Shown here one piece after another: positions 33,811 through 42,597 of a stretch of 64,000 nucleotides of DNA; within the stretch, counting starts at the first letter, position 1, and the number at the start of each line of letters is the position of its first letter. The position numbers and the translations under genes are program-made. Where the stretch lies: contig JACPOP010000001.1 of NCBI GenBank assembly GCA_016191465.1, positions 124,001 to 188,000 on the forward strand, read 5' to 3'. The notes beneath the pieces are model-generated. The model had not been told where the DNA came from and made no database searches. It saw nothing but the letters and a program-made list of their open reading frames with translations. Source of the stretch: Chloroflexota bacterium. GTDB taxonomy: Bacteria > Chloroflexota > UBA6077 > CF-72.

Positions 33811-34551
33811 TTACTGGATCGCCCAGACCACCCGGACCGTCGTGCGAACCTGCGTCTCGCCCGCCTGGACAGGCGTCCGTGCCGCGGGGGCAGCCGCCGG
33901 TGCCGCGGAGGTAATCTCGGCGCGGACGGGTGTCACACCACCAGGATCTGACTCGTCGATCTGCAGTGGCCGGCCGACGGCGACGCCGGCGGCACGCGCC
34001 AGCTGCTCGGCCTTGGCTCGGGCGTTCTGCATCGCTCGATCACGGGCCTGGTCCTTCAGCCGTTGCATGTCGTCAGCCTCGAACCGGATCCCCGTCACAC
34101 GAGTCGCGCCGGCGCCAACCGAGCTGTCGAGGAGCGCGCCGAGGCCGGGCACGTCCGTTGAGCGGACGTCCACCAGGTTCTGCACCTGGTAGCCGCGCAG
34201 CGTCTGGGTGTTGTCGCCCCGGTTGTCATACACCGGGTTGATGGAATACGAGATGGTGCGGATGTCTCGGTCTAGGATCCCGGATCGCTTGATCCCCTGG
34301 ATCACCGCGTCCATGCGCGAGGCCGCGTCAGCCTGGGCCTTTGCCAGCGAGGGATCGAACGTGTCGACTCCTAGCGTGATCCGCGCGATGGTCGGCTCGA
34401 CCACGACGATCCCTTCGCCAACCACCGAGATGCTCGGCGTTGGCGGGGCGCCGCCACCGCCACCCGACTGGGCAAAGACCGTGGGCGCAGCGACTACCGC
34501 CGCCAGGGCGAAGATGGCGCTGAAAAGGGCGAAACGACGACGTGATGGCAT
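33811..34551 (-). CDS. Secreted SIMPL-domain (DUF541) protein
   Basis: The 246-residue protein has a signal peptide (residues 1-27, cleaved near VFAQ) and a SIMPL domain: ISVVGEGIVVVEPTIARITL (about 39-58), then KRSGILDRDIRTISYSINPV, and YQVQNLVDVRSTDVPGLGAL. RARAKAEQLARAAGV-type sequence (here NARAKAEQLARAAGVAVG) follows near 188. DUF541/SIMPL proteins are periplasmic or surface proteins of unclear function. Here it follows an ECF sigma and anti-sigma pair with a 27-base gap, so it may be a target or part of that envelope-stress unit. A disordered Ala/Pro stretch lies near the C-terminus. Confidence 0.9.
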   Translation of the reverse strand: MPSRRRFALFSAIFALAAVVAAPTVFAQSGGGGGAPPTPSISVVGEGIVVVEPTIARITLGVDTFDPSLAKAQADAASRMDAVIQGIKRSGILDRDIRTISYSINPVYDNRGDNTQTLRGYQVQNLVDVRSTDVPGLGALLDSSVGAGATRVTGIRFEADDMQRLKDQARDRAMQNARAKAEQLARAAGVAVGRPLQIDESDPGGVTPVRAEITSAAPAAAPAARTPVQAGETQVRTTVRVVWAIQ

Positions 34552-34578
34552 GAGTACCCTCCTTGAAACACCGATGCG

Positions 34579-35403
34579 CTAGTGCGAACCCGGCCGGTCC
34601 GCGGGAGCTGGGGCGAAACCGGGCCAAGCCGTGGCCGGCGGCCTTGAGCGGCGCCGGAGATTGAAGGCGAGCAGGAGCGACAGGGCGAGGCCAAGTCCCG
34701 CAAGGACTGCACCGCTTTGGAATCGCCGCCGCGGGTCCGCGGTGGGTACCAGTGATGTCGCCACAGGCGGAAGTGCCCGAGCTTCATTCGAGGCAGCCCG
34801 CTGAGCGCCTTCAAGCACGTCGGCACCCGTCGGCTCGGCACCCGCTCCGGCCGGGGCCGGGGCGCTCGCGGCGCCGGCGGCCTGGTCAGCCGAGGCGGGT
34901 GCTGCGCCAGCCGCGGCCCGAGCCGCGGATTGGGGAGCCACGGGCGCCGGCGCTGCCGCCGGCGCGGCGGCCGGAGCAGGTGCCGATGCCGCCGCTCCGG
35001 CGGCCTGGGCAGGAGCCGCCGCGCGGATGTCCGTCGGGGAGTCTGGCGGACCGGGTGGGACCACCAGCGTCGCTCCCGTGAAACCGACAAAGAGGGCCGC
35101 GAACCCTGCCGCGACGTAGCGGCTGAACGCGTAGCTCCGCCGAAGCCGGCGCCAGGCAAGCTCATCGCGCGCCGACGCGCCCCGCGGTCCCACGGTAAAC
35201 GATCGTGGAAGCTCGGGCGCCGGCAAACGCCGCAGCGCCCCGACGACGGCGCGGGTTTCCTCGAGGCGCTCGCGGCACGACGCGCAGGCGGCGACGTGCC
35301 GCTCTGCTTGCCGGCGCGTGTCTGCCACGAGTGCGTCGTCGACGAAGGCGGAGAGGAGGTCGTCGCCAGCGTGCTCGGCGGCTGGCCACGGGGATTGGGT
35401 CAT
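34579..35403 (-). CDS. Membrane anti-sigma factor with zinc-binding domain
   Basis: The 274-residue protein begins with a putative zinc-finger anti-sigma domain (ZAS): AERHVAACASCRERLEE places His36, Cys40 and Cys43 in the H-x3-C-x2-C motif. A membrane helix follows (about 92-115, YVAAGFAALFVGFTGATLVV). A long Ala/Pro-rich outer region (about 120-220) leads to a second hydrophobic segment near the end (GAVLAGLGLALSLLLAFNL). Such proteins bind and silence their partner ECF sigma factor. Its ATG overlaps the sigma gene stop (35400-35403), which supports a matched pair. Two membrane segments are less common than one. Confidence 0.88.
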   Translation of the reverse strand: MTQSPWPAAEHAGDDLLSAFVDDALVADTRRQAERHVAACASCRERLEETRAVVGALRRLPAPELPRSFTVGPRGASARDELAWRRLRRSYAFSRYVAAGFAALFVGFTGATLVVPPGPPDSPTDIRAAAPAQAAGAAASAPAPAAAPAAAPAPVAPQSAARAAAGAAPASADQAAGAASAPAPAGAGAEPTGADVLEGAQRAASNEARALPPVATSLVPTADPRRRFQSGAVLAGLGLALSLLLAFNLRRRSRPPATAWPGFAPAPADRPGSH

Positions 35404-36044
35404 GGGGCGGTTGGGCTCTGGAGGTGAAGACGCTGGGGCGGCTCGGCGGGTTCCCCCATTTCGCGAAGCCACTCGCGCAGGTGGGCGCGAGCACGGCTGA
35501 GGCGACTCTTCACGGTACCGAGCTCCACGGCCATCGCGGCCGCGGCCTCGTCGTAGCTGAGTCCCTGTACGTCGCACAGCACCACCGCCAGGCGCTGTTC
35601 AGGGTTCAGCCGAGCGAGCCCGGCTTCCACGCGCCGGATGGTTTCAGCGCTCAACGCTTGCGACTCGGGGCCTGGGTCGCCGCTCGCAATCTGGAAGGGG
35701 GCCTCATCAGCGTCGGGCTCCAGCATGCCGTCCAGGCTTTCGCTGGGCCGCCGCCGCCGCTTCCGTAGGAGGTCCAGGCAGGCATTGGACGCGATCCGGT
35801 ACAGCCAGGCGCGGAACGCTTCTGGCGGACCCTGAAAGGCGGCAAACGAGCGGTACGCGTGCAAGAATGCCTCCTGGGTAGCGTCCGAGGCGTCCTCCAC
35901 GTTGCCGAGGGTGCGATAACACAGCCCATAGATTGGCCGCTGCGTCGTCTCCACCAGGGTGTTGAACCCGCGCACGTCTCCACGACGCGCCAGCGAGAAC
36001 GCGGCGCGAACACCGTCGTCGTCCCAGCCGCTGCTCGCCCCCAC
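35400..36044 (-). CDS. ECF-type RNA polymerase sigma factor
   Basis: The 214-residue protein has only sigma regions 2 and 4, as in ECF sigma factors. Region 2 contains FNTLVETTQRPIYGLCYRTL, the DASDATQEAFLHAYRS core-binding helix, and AFRAWLYRIASNACLDLLRK. Region 4 contains LNPEQRLAVVLCDVQGLSYD and the DNA-binding helix ELGTVKSRLSRARAHL. It would direct polymerase to stress or envelope promoters, held in check by the anti-sigma factor encoded next. It is divergent from a membrane metallopeptidase gene with a gap of 42 bases, so both likely share a control region. Confidence 0.94.
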   Translation of the reverse strand: MGASSGWDDDGVRAAFSLARRGDVRGFNTLVETTQRPIYGLCYRTLGNVEDASDATQEAFLHAYRSFAAFQGPPEAFRAWLYRIASNACLDLLRKRRRRPSESLDGMLEPDADEAPFQIASGDPGPESQALSAETIRRVEAGLARLNPEQRLAVVLCDVQGLSYDEAAAAMAVELGTVKSRLSRARAHLREWLREMGEPAEPPQRLHLQSPTAP

Positions 36045-36086
36045 AACCGCATCGTACCCGCCGACGGCGATACGGTTGTGCTCGAC

Positions 36087-37226
36087 ATGAGGCGAACCCG
36101 GGTGATCGCACGGTCATTGCTTCGGTGGCTACCGACACTGCTCCTGGTGGGCGGCTGGCTGTTCACGCCGTCCGGAGCCCGCCTGGACACGCAATTGCGC
36201 GAGACGTCGGCCCGAGATGCCTTCCGCCTCCTGGACTGGGAGTCGACCGCGCTTGGCACACGTCTGAACCAGATCTGGGATGGCCTGCTTGGCAACACCC
36301 CGCTTTCGGAGGACGATCGTCAAGCGGTACGGGCGTACTTCGCTGCGCCATCCGAAGGCCGCGACACCCTGCGCTCACCTGCCGAGCGTGGCGTCGAACG
36401 CGCCCTCGAAACAGGCCTTCGTGCGCTCGGCGTGGGACCCGCCGCACCGCTGCCCGGCCTGTTTCCGCCGGTGCTGATCGCCTTCACCACGTCGCCGAAC
36501 GTGCTCATTGTGGCCCCTCGGGCGGAGCTCCGGGTTCTCTCCTCTACGCTGCTCAAGCCGCTGGACGTGTCGCAGCAGGAGCGGCTGGAGGCCTCGGCCG
36601 ATAGCCTGGGAGTCTCGTCGCTGGTGGTGCCCACGGGCGGCATTGCTACGTACCCCGCGATGGTGTTGGACTCTGGCGCGCCAGCCCAGGTGGTCGCCTC
36701 CAGCGCGCACGAGTGGGTACACCACTACCTGGTATTCCGTCCGCTCGGCGCCGCGTACTGGAGCAACCAGGAGGCTCGGGAGATCAATGAGACGGTTGCG
36801 GACCTTGTAGCCCAGGAGGTTGGCGCTCGTGCCGCCGACCTCCTGGGCCTGCCTCCACTGCCAGCGCCGCCCAGCGCTCCGCCGCCGCCAGCCGCTTCAG
36901 CCCGTCCACCGGAATTCGACTTCCGGGCCTTCATGCGGGCGACGCGCCTCGAGGTGGAGCGCCTTCTGGCGGCAGGACGGGTCGAAGCCGCCGAGGCCTA
37001 CATGCAGGGTCGGCAGGTGGAAGTGGCGCGGCAGGGCTACCCGATCCGCAAGCTCAACCAGGCGTACTTCGCGTTCTACGGCAGTTACGGCGAAGGTTTC
37101 GCCGCCTCACCGCGAAGCCCCGTCCCGGCCCTCTTGCGCCAGGTGCGGACTGCCAGCCCCAGCTTGGGCGCCTTTCTGCGGCGAGTCGAAGGCATCACGA
37201 CGCTTGCCGAGCTCCGCGCGCTGTAG
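36087..37226 (+). CDS. Membrane-anchored putative zinc metallopeptidase
   Basis: The 379-residue protein starts with a membrane anchor or signal (residues 10-30, SLLRWLPTLLLVGGWLF). Near the middle it has AHEWVHHYLVF (HExxH at 208-212) and, 22 residues later, EINETVADLVAQEVG, whose glutamate could be the third zinc ligand, a gluzincin-like layout. A Pro-rich segment (about 250-272) precedes a helical C-domain. I do not recognise a named family. It is divergent from the ECF sigma operon (42 bases apart), and a membrane protease next to an ECF/anti-sigma pair could act in envelope signalling. That role is inference. Confidence 0.7.
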   Translation: MRRTRVIARSLLRWLPTLLLVGGWLFTPSGARLDTQLRETSARDAFRLLDWESTALGTRLNQIWDGLLGNTPLSEDDRQAVRAYFAAPSEGRDTLRSPAERGVERALETGLRALGVGPAAPLPGLFPPVLIAFTTSPNVLIVAPRAELRVLSSTLLKPLDVSQQERLEASADSLGVSSLVVPTGGIATYPAMVLDSGAPAQVVASSAHEWVHHYLVFRPLGAAYWSNQEAREINETVADLVAQEVGARAADLLGLPPLPAPPSAPPPPAASARPPEFDFRAFMRATRLEVERLLAAGRVEAAEAYMQGRQVEVARQGYPIRKLNQAYFAFYGSYGEGFAASPRSPVPALLRQVRTASPSLGAFLRRVEGITTLAELRAL

Positions 37227-37232
37227 CGAGTG

Positions 37233-37258
37233 GTCAGTTGTCAGTTGTCAGTTGTCAG
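37233..37258. repeat. Tandem repeat of GTCAGTT (3.7 copies)
   Basis: Directly after the metallopeptidase stop, the 7-base unit GTCAGTT occurs at 37233, 37240 and 37247, with a partial fourth copy at 37254. It lies between convergent genes. Slippage could change its copy number. Confidence 0.85.
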
Positions 37259-37316
37259 CGACGTGGTGGCGATTCGACTCGTTGCGTGCCCACGGACGGC
37301 TGGCGCGCTTGTCTTG

Positions 37317-38069
37317 TTAGGAGCGGCGGGCTCGCCAGACCGCTTTGCCGGCGTACCAGGCGGTGATCAGCGCGAGCGCCAGGCCCACCGGGCCATCGCG
37401 GTAACCGCGCAATCCGACATAGCGGCGTGCAAAAGTGCGCAGCGGCTGGCCCACCACGGCCCGGAGCCGAGGACGACCGTGCTGCTGGATCCAGGCCTCG
37501 GCGTCCAGTGTCACGTAGCGCTCCTGTTTGCGCACCACGTCGCGCAAGGACCGAAAGTTGAAATGCAGGAATGGACTCATGAGCTGTGCAGTCGGACCGT
37601 CCAGCAGCGGTATCTCGTGCACGGGGTACCGCGGGTCAAAGCGTGCCCGGCCCCGCTTCAGGAGCCGAAGCTGCTGGTCCGGGAACCAACCGCCGCCGCG
37701 CAGCACGCGACCGGCGATCACGTTCTCACGTGGGATCCAGTAGCCGACTACGCCCGACTCGCGCGCGATCGCCGCCAGCACCTCGTCTCTTAGGGGCTGG
37801 CGCACTCGCTCGTCGGCATCGACGAAGAGCACCCAGTCACCGCGGGCCAGCTCCAGGGCCCGGTCCCGCTGCGCCGCGAAGGTGCGAAACGTCCAATCCT
37901 CCACTCGGGCTCCGTGCCTGCGCGCCACCTCGCGCGTGCGGTCCCGGGTGGCCGCATCCACGACAACCAGGCATTCGTCGGCCCATGCCAGCGCGTCGAG
38001 ACACGGACCAATGTCGGCCTCCTCGTCCCGCGCCAGGACCGCGGCGGTAATCGTGCCTCGAGCGTTCAC
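37317..38069 (-). CDS. Family 2 glycosyltransferase (WaaE-like)
   Basis: The 250-residue cytosolic enzyme shows the GT-A fold of GT2: ITAAVLARDEEADIGPCLDA at the start, a VVVDAATRDRTREVARRHGA nucleotide-binding region, and the D-x-D metal motif in WVLFVDADERV near residue 90. PVHEIPLLDG and HFNFRSLRDVVRKQERYV resemble the WaaE/KdtX group that adds sugars to core glycans. The start is GTG, overlapping the stop of the upstream GT2 gene by four bases. It is last in a surface-glycan operon (GHL10 - lipoprotein - GT2 - GT2). Confidence 0.9.
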   Translation of the reverse strand: MNARGTITAAVLARDEEADIGPCLDALAWADECLVVVDAATRDRTREVARRHGARVEDWTFRTFAAQRDRALELARGDWVLFVDADERVRQPLRDEVLAAIARESGVVGYWIPRENVIAGRVLRGGGWFPDQQLRLLKRGRARFDPRYPVHEIPLLDGPTAQLMSPFLHFNFRSLRDVVRKQERYVTLDAEAWIQQHGRPRLRAVVGQPLRTFARRYVGLRGYRDGPVGLALALITAWYAGKAVWRARRS

Positions 38070-38974
38070 GCGGCTAGACGCAGCACGGTGCTGGCGGCGT
38101 CCGCGCGGGCGAGATTCCCCTGTCGGCGGGCCCGCCTCCGCTCAGCGCGCATGCCCAGCCGGACGATCAGGCGCAGGAGCGCAGTGAACGTGCGTCCGTG
38201 ATAGCGGTGAAAATAGCGCAGCCGGCTCCGCCAGAGCTGCTCGAACATGAGCCCCTCGTGCTGCCGGGACGACTGGCCGGCGTGGTGGATTGCCACGGCG
38301 CGGGGCTCGTACCAGACCTCCCATCCCCGCGCCCGAGCTCGACGGCACCAGTCCACCTCCTCCACGTACATGAAGTAGCCAGGGTCCAGCGTACCGACGT
38401 CCTCCCAGGCAGCCCGCCTGATCAACATGCAGGCGCCGAGCGGGTGGTCCACCCGGAATGGGCGAAGCGGAGCGCGGCTCGGATAACGGCCGTTCACCCC
38501 AGTGGCCGCCAACCGCGGGACCGGGAACAGATCCAGGACCACCTGCGCCAGCCCCGGGAAGCGGAACGCCGCGTCCTGGGCGCGCCCATCGCCGTAGCGC
38601 AGCGCGGAACCGACCGCGGCCGCGCGCGGCCGCTCCGCGAGCGGCTGGAGCAGTCGCGCCAGTGCTCCCGGCTGGAGCGCCGCGTCGGGGTTAAGGAGGA
38701 GCAGCGTCCGGGCGGCCGCTTGCTCGGCGCCGCGGTTCACCCCGGCCGCAAAACCAAGATTCGCCCCGGCCCGCACAAGCTTCACGTGCGGGAACGCGGC
38801 TTCGACAAGCTCAGCGCTGCCGTCGCTCGAGGCATTGTCGACGACGATAATCTCGACCCCGGACGCTCCTTCGAGCGAGCTGATCGCTTCCGCCAACAGG
38901 TACCTCGTGTTGTAGGAAACCAGGATGGCAGAGACCGACAGTCTGTCCTGGCCTGCCGGTGCATCTGCGCTCAC
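38066..38974 (-). CDS. Family 2 glycosyltransferase (rhamnosyltransferase-like)
   Basis: The 302-residue enzyme has VSAILVSYNTRYLLAEAISS, IIVVDNASSDGSAELVE and LLLLNPDAALQPGAL (the D-x-D-type NPDA site). HPLGACMLIRRAAWEDVG and FMYVEEVDWCRRARARGW, with the likely catalytic glutamate/aspartate, follow. This layout is typical of WbbL-like rhamnosyl and related transferases acting on polyprenyl-linked or surface glycans. It starts on GTG at 38974, overlapping the lipoprotein gene stop (GTGA), and its own stop overlaps the next GT2 gene. Sugar donor and acceptor are unknown. Confidence 0.9.
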   Translation of the reverse strand: MSADAPAGQDRLSVSAILVSYNTRYLLAEAISSLEGASGVEIIVVDNASSDGSAELVEAAFPHVKLVRAGANLGFAAGVNRGAEQAAARTLLLLNPDAALQPGALARLLQPLAERPRAAAVGSALRYGDGRAQDAAFRFPGLAQVVLDLFPVPRLAATGVNGRYPSRAPLRPFRVDHPLGACMLIRRAAWEDVGTLDPGYFMYVEEVDWCRRARARGWEVWYEPRAVAIHHAGQSSRQHEGLMFEQLWRSRLRYFHRYHGRTFTALLRLIVRLGMRAERRRARRQGNLARADAASTVLRLAA

Positions 38975-40179
38975 TGGGAGATGCGCACTTCGGCGAGGCC
39001 GGCGCCCGCGTCGAAAATGGCCACGTTTTCCTGGATGAGCGCCGCGAACAGCACCAGCCGTGGCTGCTGGCTCTCCAGCCGGATGCACCCGCGGATCGCG
39101 GCTTCCTCGCCCGGAGGTAGGTCGCGCCCCAAACCCCAGCGCCACGGGTAGCGCGCCCCGGTCGTGGTGGCGAACGCGGAAGCGTCCAGCCCGACCCGCC
39201 ACACGCCGGGGCGTTCCACGTAGCGGTGGTCCTCGATCGACGCATACGTGTCCAGAGAGGAATACACGTACCCCGGCTCTGGGCCGAGGGTCGGCAGGAC
39301 CGTGGTGCCGGTGTTGCGCACCACCGCGTCGAGGCAGGTTTCGCCGCCGCGGATGACCTGCCTTGGCGCAATGCGGGCGAACACGATCTTGCCCTCGGGC
39401 ACTCCGGCGGCGTCGATACGGAATGGCACACGCTGCTCAACCACGTTGCCGGCGGCGTCCGCGCGGACCGCGATCTCGTAGTTGCCACTGGTGAGCGGGC
39501 GGCCACCGATCGTTCCATCCCAGCGGATCTGCTGATCGCCCGTCGTCACCGATCGCTGTTCACCGGTCCATGCCCGCTGCCGACCGCCCTCGGGCAGCAC
39601 GCGGTCCGCGTAGGTGGTGACGGCGCCTGGCTTGCTGACGCGGTATGTGATGATCACGACGTCGTCCCGCCCGTCGCCATTCGGCGAGATCGCACTCGGG
39701 ATGACCGACAGCTCCTCCACTCGCGGCACCTCGGTGTCCGCGCCGCGAATGCTCACTGGGGCCGTGGACTGCTCCCGCTGGCCACTCCGCCCCATCGCTT
39801 CGAGCCGGACAGAATAGTCGCCGTCCGGCAGCACTCGCCGCTCGTTGGGGCCCGGTCCGGGCACGGTGCCATCGAGGCTCAGCCGGTATGGGCCGGCCAG
39901 CGGGCGGTCGGCGGCTTCGTAGAGCGTCCAGCGTTGCCCGGAAGAGCCCTCTAGATAGGCGGAGACGCTCGCGGGCTCGGACAGGACGTACACCACGTCC
40001 TCGCGCACCGCGGTCGGTGCGCTCGCAAGACTCGGCGAGGCCGGCGGCGGAGCGACGCCAACCCCGGTCAGGAGGCGAGTGCTTCCCGGACGGCAGCCAG
40101 CCAGGAGGAGAAGGAGTAGCGGCCCCGCCAGCACGCACAGCACGTGGCGGTTCGCCAGCCCGCGGCGCGTCCGGAGCAT
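38971..40179 (-). CDS. Lipoprotein with FlgD-type Ig-like domain
   Basis: With the ATG at 40179, the product is 402 residues. It starts with a lipoprotein signal ending LLLLLLAGC, whose cysteine would be lipidated. An N-terminal domain is followed by AISPNGDGRDDVVIITYRVS (about 160-180), the hallmark of FlgD/bacterial Ig-like domains of gliding- or surface-associated proteins, and SGNYEIAVRADAAGN. The C-terminal third has strands with WRWGLGRDLPPGEEA. Function is unknown; a structural role at the cell surface is likely. An in-frame start at 40227 is possible. It sits between a GHL10 gene and two overlapping glycosyltransferase genes. Confidence 0.75.
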   Translation of the reverse strand: MLRTRRGLANRHVLCVLAGPLLLLLLAGCRPGSTRLLTGVGVAPPPASPSLASAPTAVREDVVYVLSEPASVSAYLEGSSGQRWTLYEAADRPLAGPYRLSLDGTVPGPGPNERRVLPDGDYSVRLEAMGRSGQREQSTAPVSIRGADTEVPRVEELSVIPSAISPNGDGRDDVVIITYRVSKPGAVTTYADRVLPEGGRQRAWTGEQRSVTTGDQQIRWDGTIGGRPLTSGNYEIAVRADAAGNVVEQRVPFRIDAAGVPEGKIVFARIAPRQVIRGGETCLDAVVRNTGTTVLPTLGPEPGYVYSSLDTYASIEDHRYVERPGVWRVGLDASAFATTTGARYPWRWGLGRDLPPGEEAAIRGCIRLESQQPRLVLFAALIQENVAIFDAGAGLAEVRISQ

Positions 40180-40242
40180 GGATCGGTGGCTCAGCGCCGG
40201 GGCGTTCGGCTGGCCGAGGAGGCGCACCGGCGCATTGTGGCG

Positions 40243-41748
40243 CTACGCAAGGGCGAGGCGCACGACACGTGATTGGCCTGGGTCGAGGTCCACGTCAAAT
40301 GGCCGCATCGTGCTGGACGCGCTTCGGACGGTTGCCTGGTACCGCCCCGGCGCCAGGTCCGTCGCTGCCAGGAACCCGATGGCATCCGAGCGCAGGGTTC
40401 GCGTTCCGAACGGGCCCACCAGCGTGATCTCGGCGTCTTCGCGCCCGCCAAGGTCGAATCCCAGGTGGGCGGTGGACGGGCGGTCCAGCCACGGCAGCGT
40501 AGGCACGCCCTGGTCCTCGCCGAACGCGGTGCGGAGCACGGGTAGGGCCCTGCGCCGCGCGTCGGCGTCTGTATCGAAGGATCCAGCCAGGGGCACCGCG
40601 TAGCTGTAACTGGCGATGCCAAGCGCACCAACAGCCCGAGCCCGGTCCAGTTGCGCCGCGAGGCCAGCCGGCTCTTGCAAGTAGCTGCCAAGGCCCAGCA
40701 CCACGCCGCGCTTCCCGCGGTTGGCCTGCTGGAACGTCATCCAGGCGTCCAGCCAGGCCGCGCTGAGCACCGCCTCTCGGTAGTAGTTCATCGGCACCGT
40801 GTAGTCGAGAATGCCCTCGGAGAGCCATGAGCGCCAGTCCTGAAACACGGTGCTGTAGGCGGCGCTACGCTGCCAATCAGCCTCGGTTCGCGGCCCTGCC
40901 CCCCAGGCGATCACCGCGCAGCTCACGTTCGCGCGCGGCTTGATGGCCCTCGCTTCCACGTAGATGCGTCGCACCAGGGCGGTAACCTGGTCCCGACGCC
41001 AGGCGGACCACCGCGGTTCGTCCGGTGGCGGCACGCTGTCGGCCGGCTGCCCCATGGCGTCGTTGAAGCGCCGCACCGAGGTGGGGTTGTAGCCCCACCT
41101 GCGCTGGTCCCCGTTGCCGCCCTCGAAGTAGCGCGCCTGGTCAAGCTGGATACCATCGACGTCGTAGTCGCGCAGGAGCTGCAGGTACACGTCGGCGGTA
41201 TGGCGAGCCGCGCCGGGGTGTCCCGGGTCCAAGTAGTACGTGCCGCTGTTGCCCTCTCCCGCGAACGCTTCGCCGTCGTCGCGGAGCATGAGCCAGGTGT
41301 CGCCGGCCTCGGGTTCGAGTCCGTGACGATTGAACATGTGGGCGGGATTCTCGGGAGGGCTGTTGCGGCGGTTCCAGATGGCAAGAGTCGTCAACCAGGC
41401 GTGAACCTGTAATGGACGGCGTCCGGCATGGGCGCGGTCGAGGAGGTATTGCAGCGCGTCAAAGCCCGGCTGCAGGTCCGGGTCTTCCGAGCGCGGCTCC
41501 AACGAGCGCAGGTAGTACGCATCGCCGCGCCGGCGGACCTGGACGTACAGGGTGTTGAAGCCGGCGTCCTGCGCCCACGCGACCAGCTCGTCAATCTGGC
41601 GGGGTGTCTTGATGCCGTCGTGGAACGCGTCTACCCACAGCGCTCGAAGCTCCGGGGCGTGTGCCGCCACGGCCGCCGAGCGAGGGAGAAGGCTCGCGAG
41701 TGTGGTCGCTCCCAGAAGGGCGCCAAGGCGACGACGGGTTAGCTGCAT
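40243..41748 (-). CDS. GHL10-type glycoside hydrolase-like protein, Tat-exported
   Basis: The 501-residue protein has a Tat-like signal (LTRRRLGALLGATTLASLLP, residues 3-22). Next comes a TIM-barrel of the GHL10/DUF187 type: ALWVDAFHDGIKTPRQIDEL, AGFNTLYVQVRRRGDAYY, DVDGIQLDQARYFEGG, and ILDYTVPMNYYREAVLSAAW near 310. The family is related to YngK/YddW proteins, thought to act on cell-envelope glycans. A C-terminal beta-rich domain follows. It heads an operon with a lipoprotein and two glycosyltransferases, so it likely trims or remodels a surface polysaccharide (inference). Confidence 0.87.
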   Translation of the reverse strand: MQLTRRRLGALLGATTLASLLPRSAAVAAHAPELRALWVDAFHDGIKTPRQIDELVAWAQDAGFNTLYVQVRRRGDAYYLRSLEPRSEDPDLQPGFDALQYLLDRAHAGRRPLQVHAWLTTLAIWNRRNSPPENPAHMFNRHGLEPEAGDTWLMLRDDGEAFAGEGNSGTYYLDPGHPGAARHTADVYLQLLRDYDVDGIQLDQARYFEGGNGDQRRWGYNPTSVRRFNDAMGQPADSVPPPDEPRWSAWRRDQVTALVRRIYVEARAIKPRANVSCAVIAWGAGPRTEADWQRSAAYSTVFQDWRSWLSEGILDYTVPMNYYREAVLSAAWLDAWMTFQQANRGKRGVVLGLGSYLQEPAGLAAQLDRARAVGALGIASYSYAVPLAGSFDTDADARRRALPVLRTAFGEDQGVPTLPWLDRPSTAHLGFDLGGREDAEITLVGPFGTRTLRSDAIGFLAATDLAPGRYQATVRSASSTMRPFDVDLDPGQSRVVRLALA

Positions 41749-41838
41749 GCTGATTCGCGACGGATGCTAATTGCCGGCATCGCACGGCCAAACGATTGAC
41801 CTGCTACAGACGTGCCACGGGTCACGTACCGTTACACG

Positions 41839-42495
41839 GTGCATTCACTCAGGGCGGCTCTGGGGGCGAGTGTTCCTGGCTTCCTATTGCTCGTTGTCGC
41901 CTCCGGCTGTGCGCCTCCAGCACCGTCGGCGGCTCCAGCCACGTCAGCCGGCGTGCCGGCGCCCACCCAACTGCCTTCACCGGCCGCGCCGACCACGGTC
42001 CTGCCAACGGCGCCTGCCCTGGCTCTGGCGGCGGTCTCGACACCGACTGTCACCGCAATACCAACACCGCGGGTAACGGCGACCTCAACGCCCATTGCCA
42101 CGCCCACGGTGGCTCCGTCGGCGACCGCGCTGCCAGCGGCCGCAACGGCGCCAGCCGAGACGATCAGTGCCGCGGCTCCGCCGCCGGCCGTCCCCGCGGT
42201 CGCGGCCCGCTGCGTGGCGCCCACCGGCGCGATGGCGCTGATCGGCACGACGGGCTGCGTGGAAGGGGTGGTCTCGCGAGTGACCTATGCCCGCTCGTCG
42301 CAGGGCAGCCCCACCTTCCTGGACTTCGGGGAAACCTTCACGGCGCTCGTGTGGGTAGAGAATCGGCCGTCATTTCCGCAGCTCGACACCTGGAAAGGCC
42401 GCACCCTCCGCGTACGTGGACCCGTCGAGTTGTACCGCGGCAAGGCCGAGATCGTGCTGCGGCAGGCTGAGCAGGTCGAAGTCCTCGGGCGCTGA
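41839..42495 (+). CDS. Lipoprotein with Pro/Thr-rich linker and OB-like C-terminal domain
   Basis: The 218-residue product (GTG 41839; an ATG at 41812 is also in frame) has a lipoprotein signal ending LLLVVASGC. It then has a long Ala/Pro/Thr-rich linker (about 25-125), and a C-terminal domain of about 85 residues: GVVSRVTYARSSQGSPTFLD, LVWVENRPSF, then GRTLRVRGPVELYRGKAEIV. This strand pattern resembles small OB-fold domains found in exported proteins. Its last 65 bases, the stop and the spacer recur as a direct repeat 1 kb downstream beside alaX (see the repeats at 42427 and 43447), which marks an insertion behind it. Confidence 0.75.
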   Translation: MHSLRAALGASVPGFLLLVVASGCAPPAPSAAPATSAGVPAPTQLPSPAAPTTVLPTAPALALAAVSTPTVTAIPTPRVTATSTPIATPTVAPSATALPAAATAPAETISAAAPPPAVPAVAARCVAPTGAMALIGTTGCVEGVVSRVTYARSSQGSPTFLDFGETFTALVWVENRPSFPQLDTWKGRTLRVRGPVELYRGKAEIVLRQAEQVEVLGR

Positions 42496-42522
42496 TACGC
42501 TCCACGGGTGGCCAGCACTGAG
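42427..42522 (+). repeat. Direct repeat, copy A (flanks PIN module, left)
   Basis: This 96-base copy covers the end of the lipoprotein gene, its TGA (42493-42495), the spacer, and a duplicate of the first five codons of alaX (GTGGCCAGCACTGAG). Against copy B (43447-43539) it has seven substitutions and one in-frame three-base indel. Confidence 0.9.
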
Positions 42523-42597
42523 GGTCCACGGGGTTGGCAACGGCGGGTTGGCGTGGAATGAATGGCCTGACCGTACTGTCGATCTGAAAATCAGCAC

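Noticed and set aside
40243-41748. A CRISPR or other repeat array suggested by G+C-rich periodic sequence in coding regions
   Set aside because: Periodicity is codon-based; no repeated units of 20-40 bases with spacers exist anywhere in the window.
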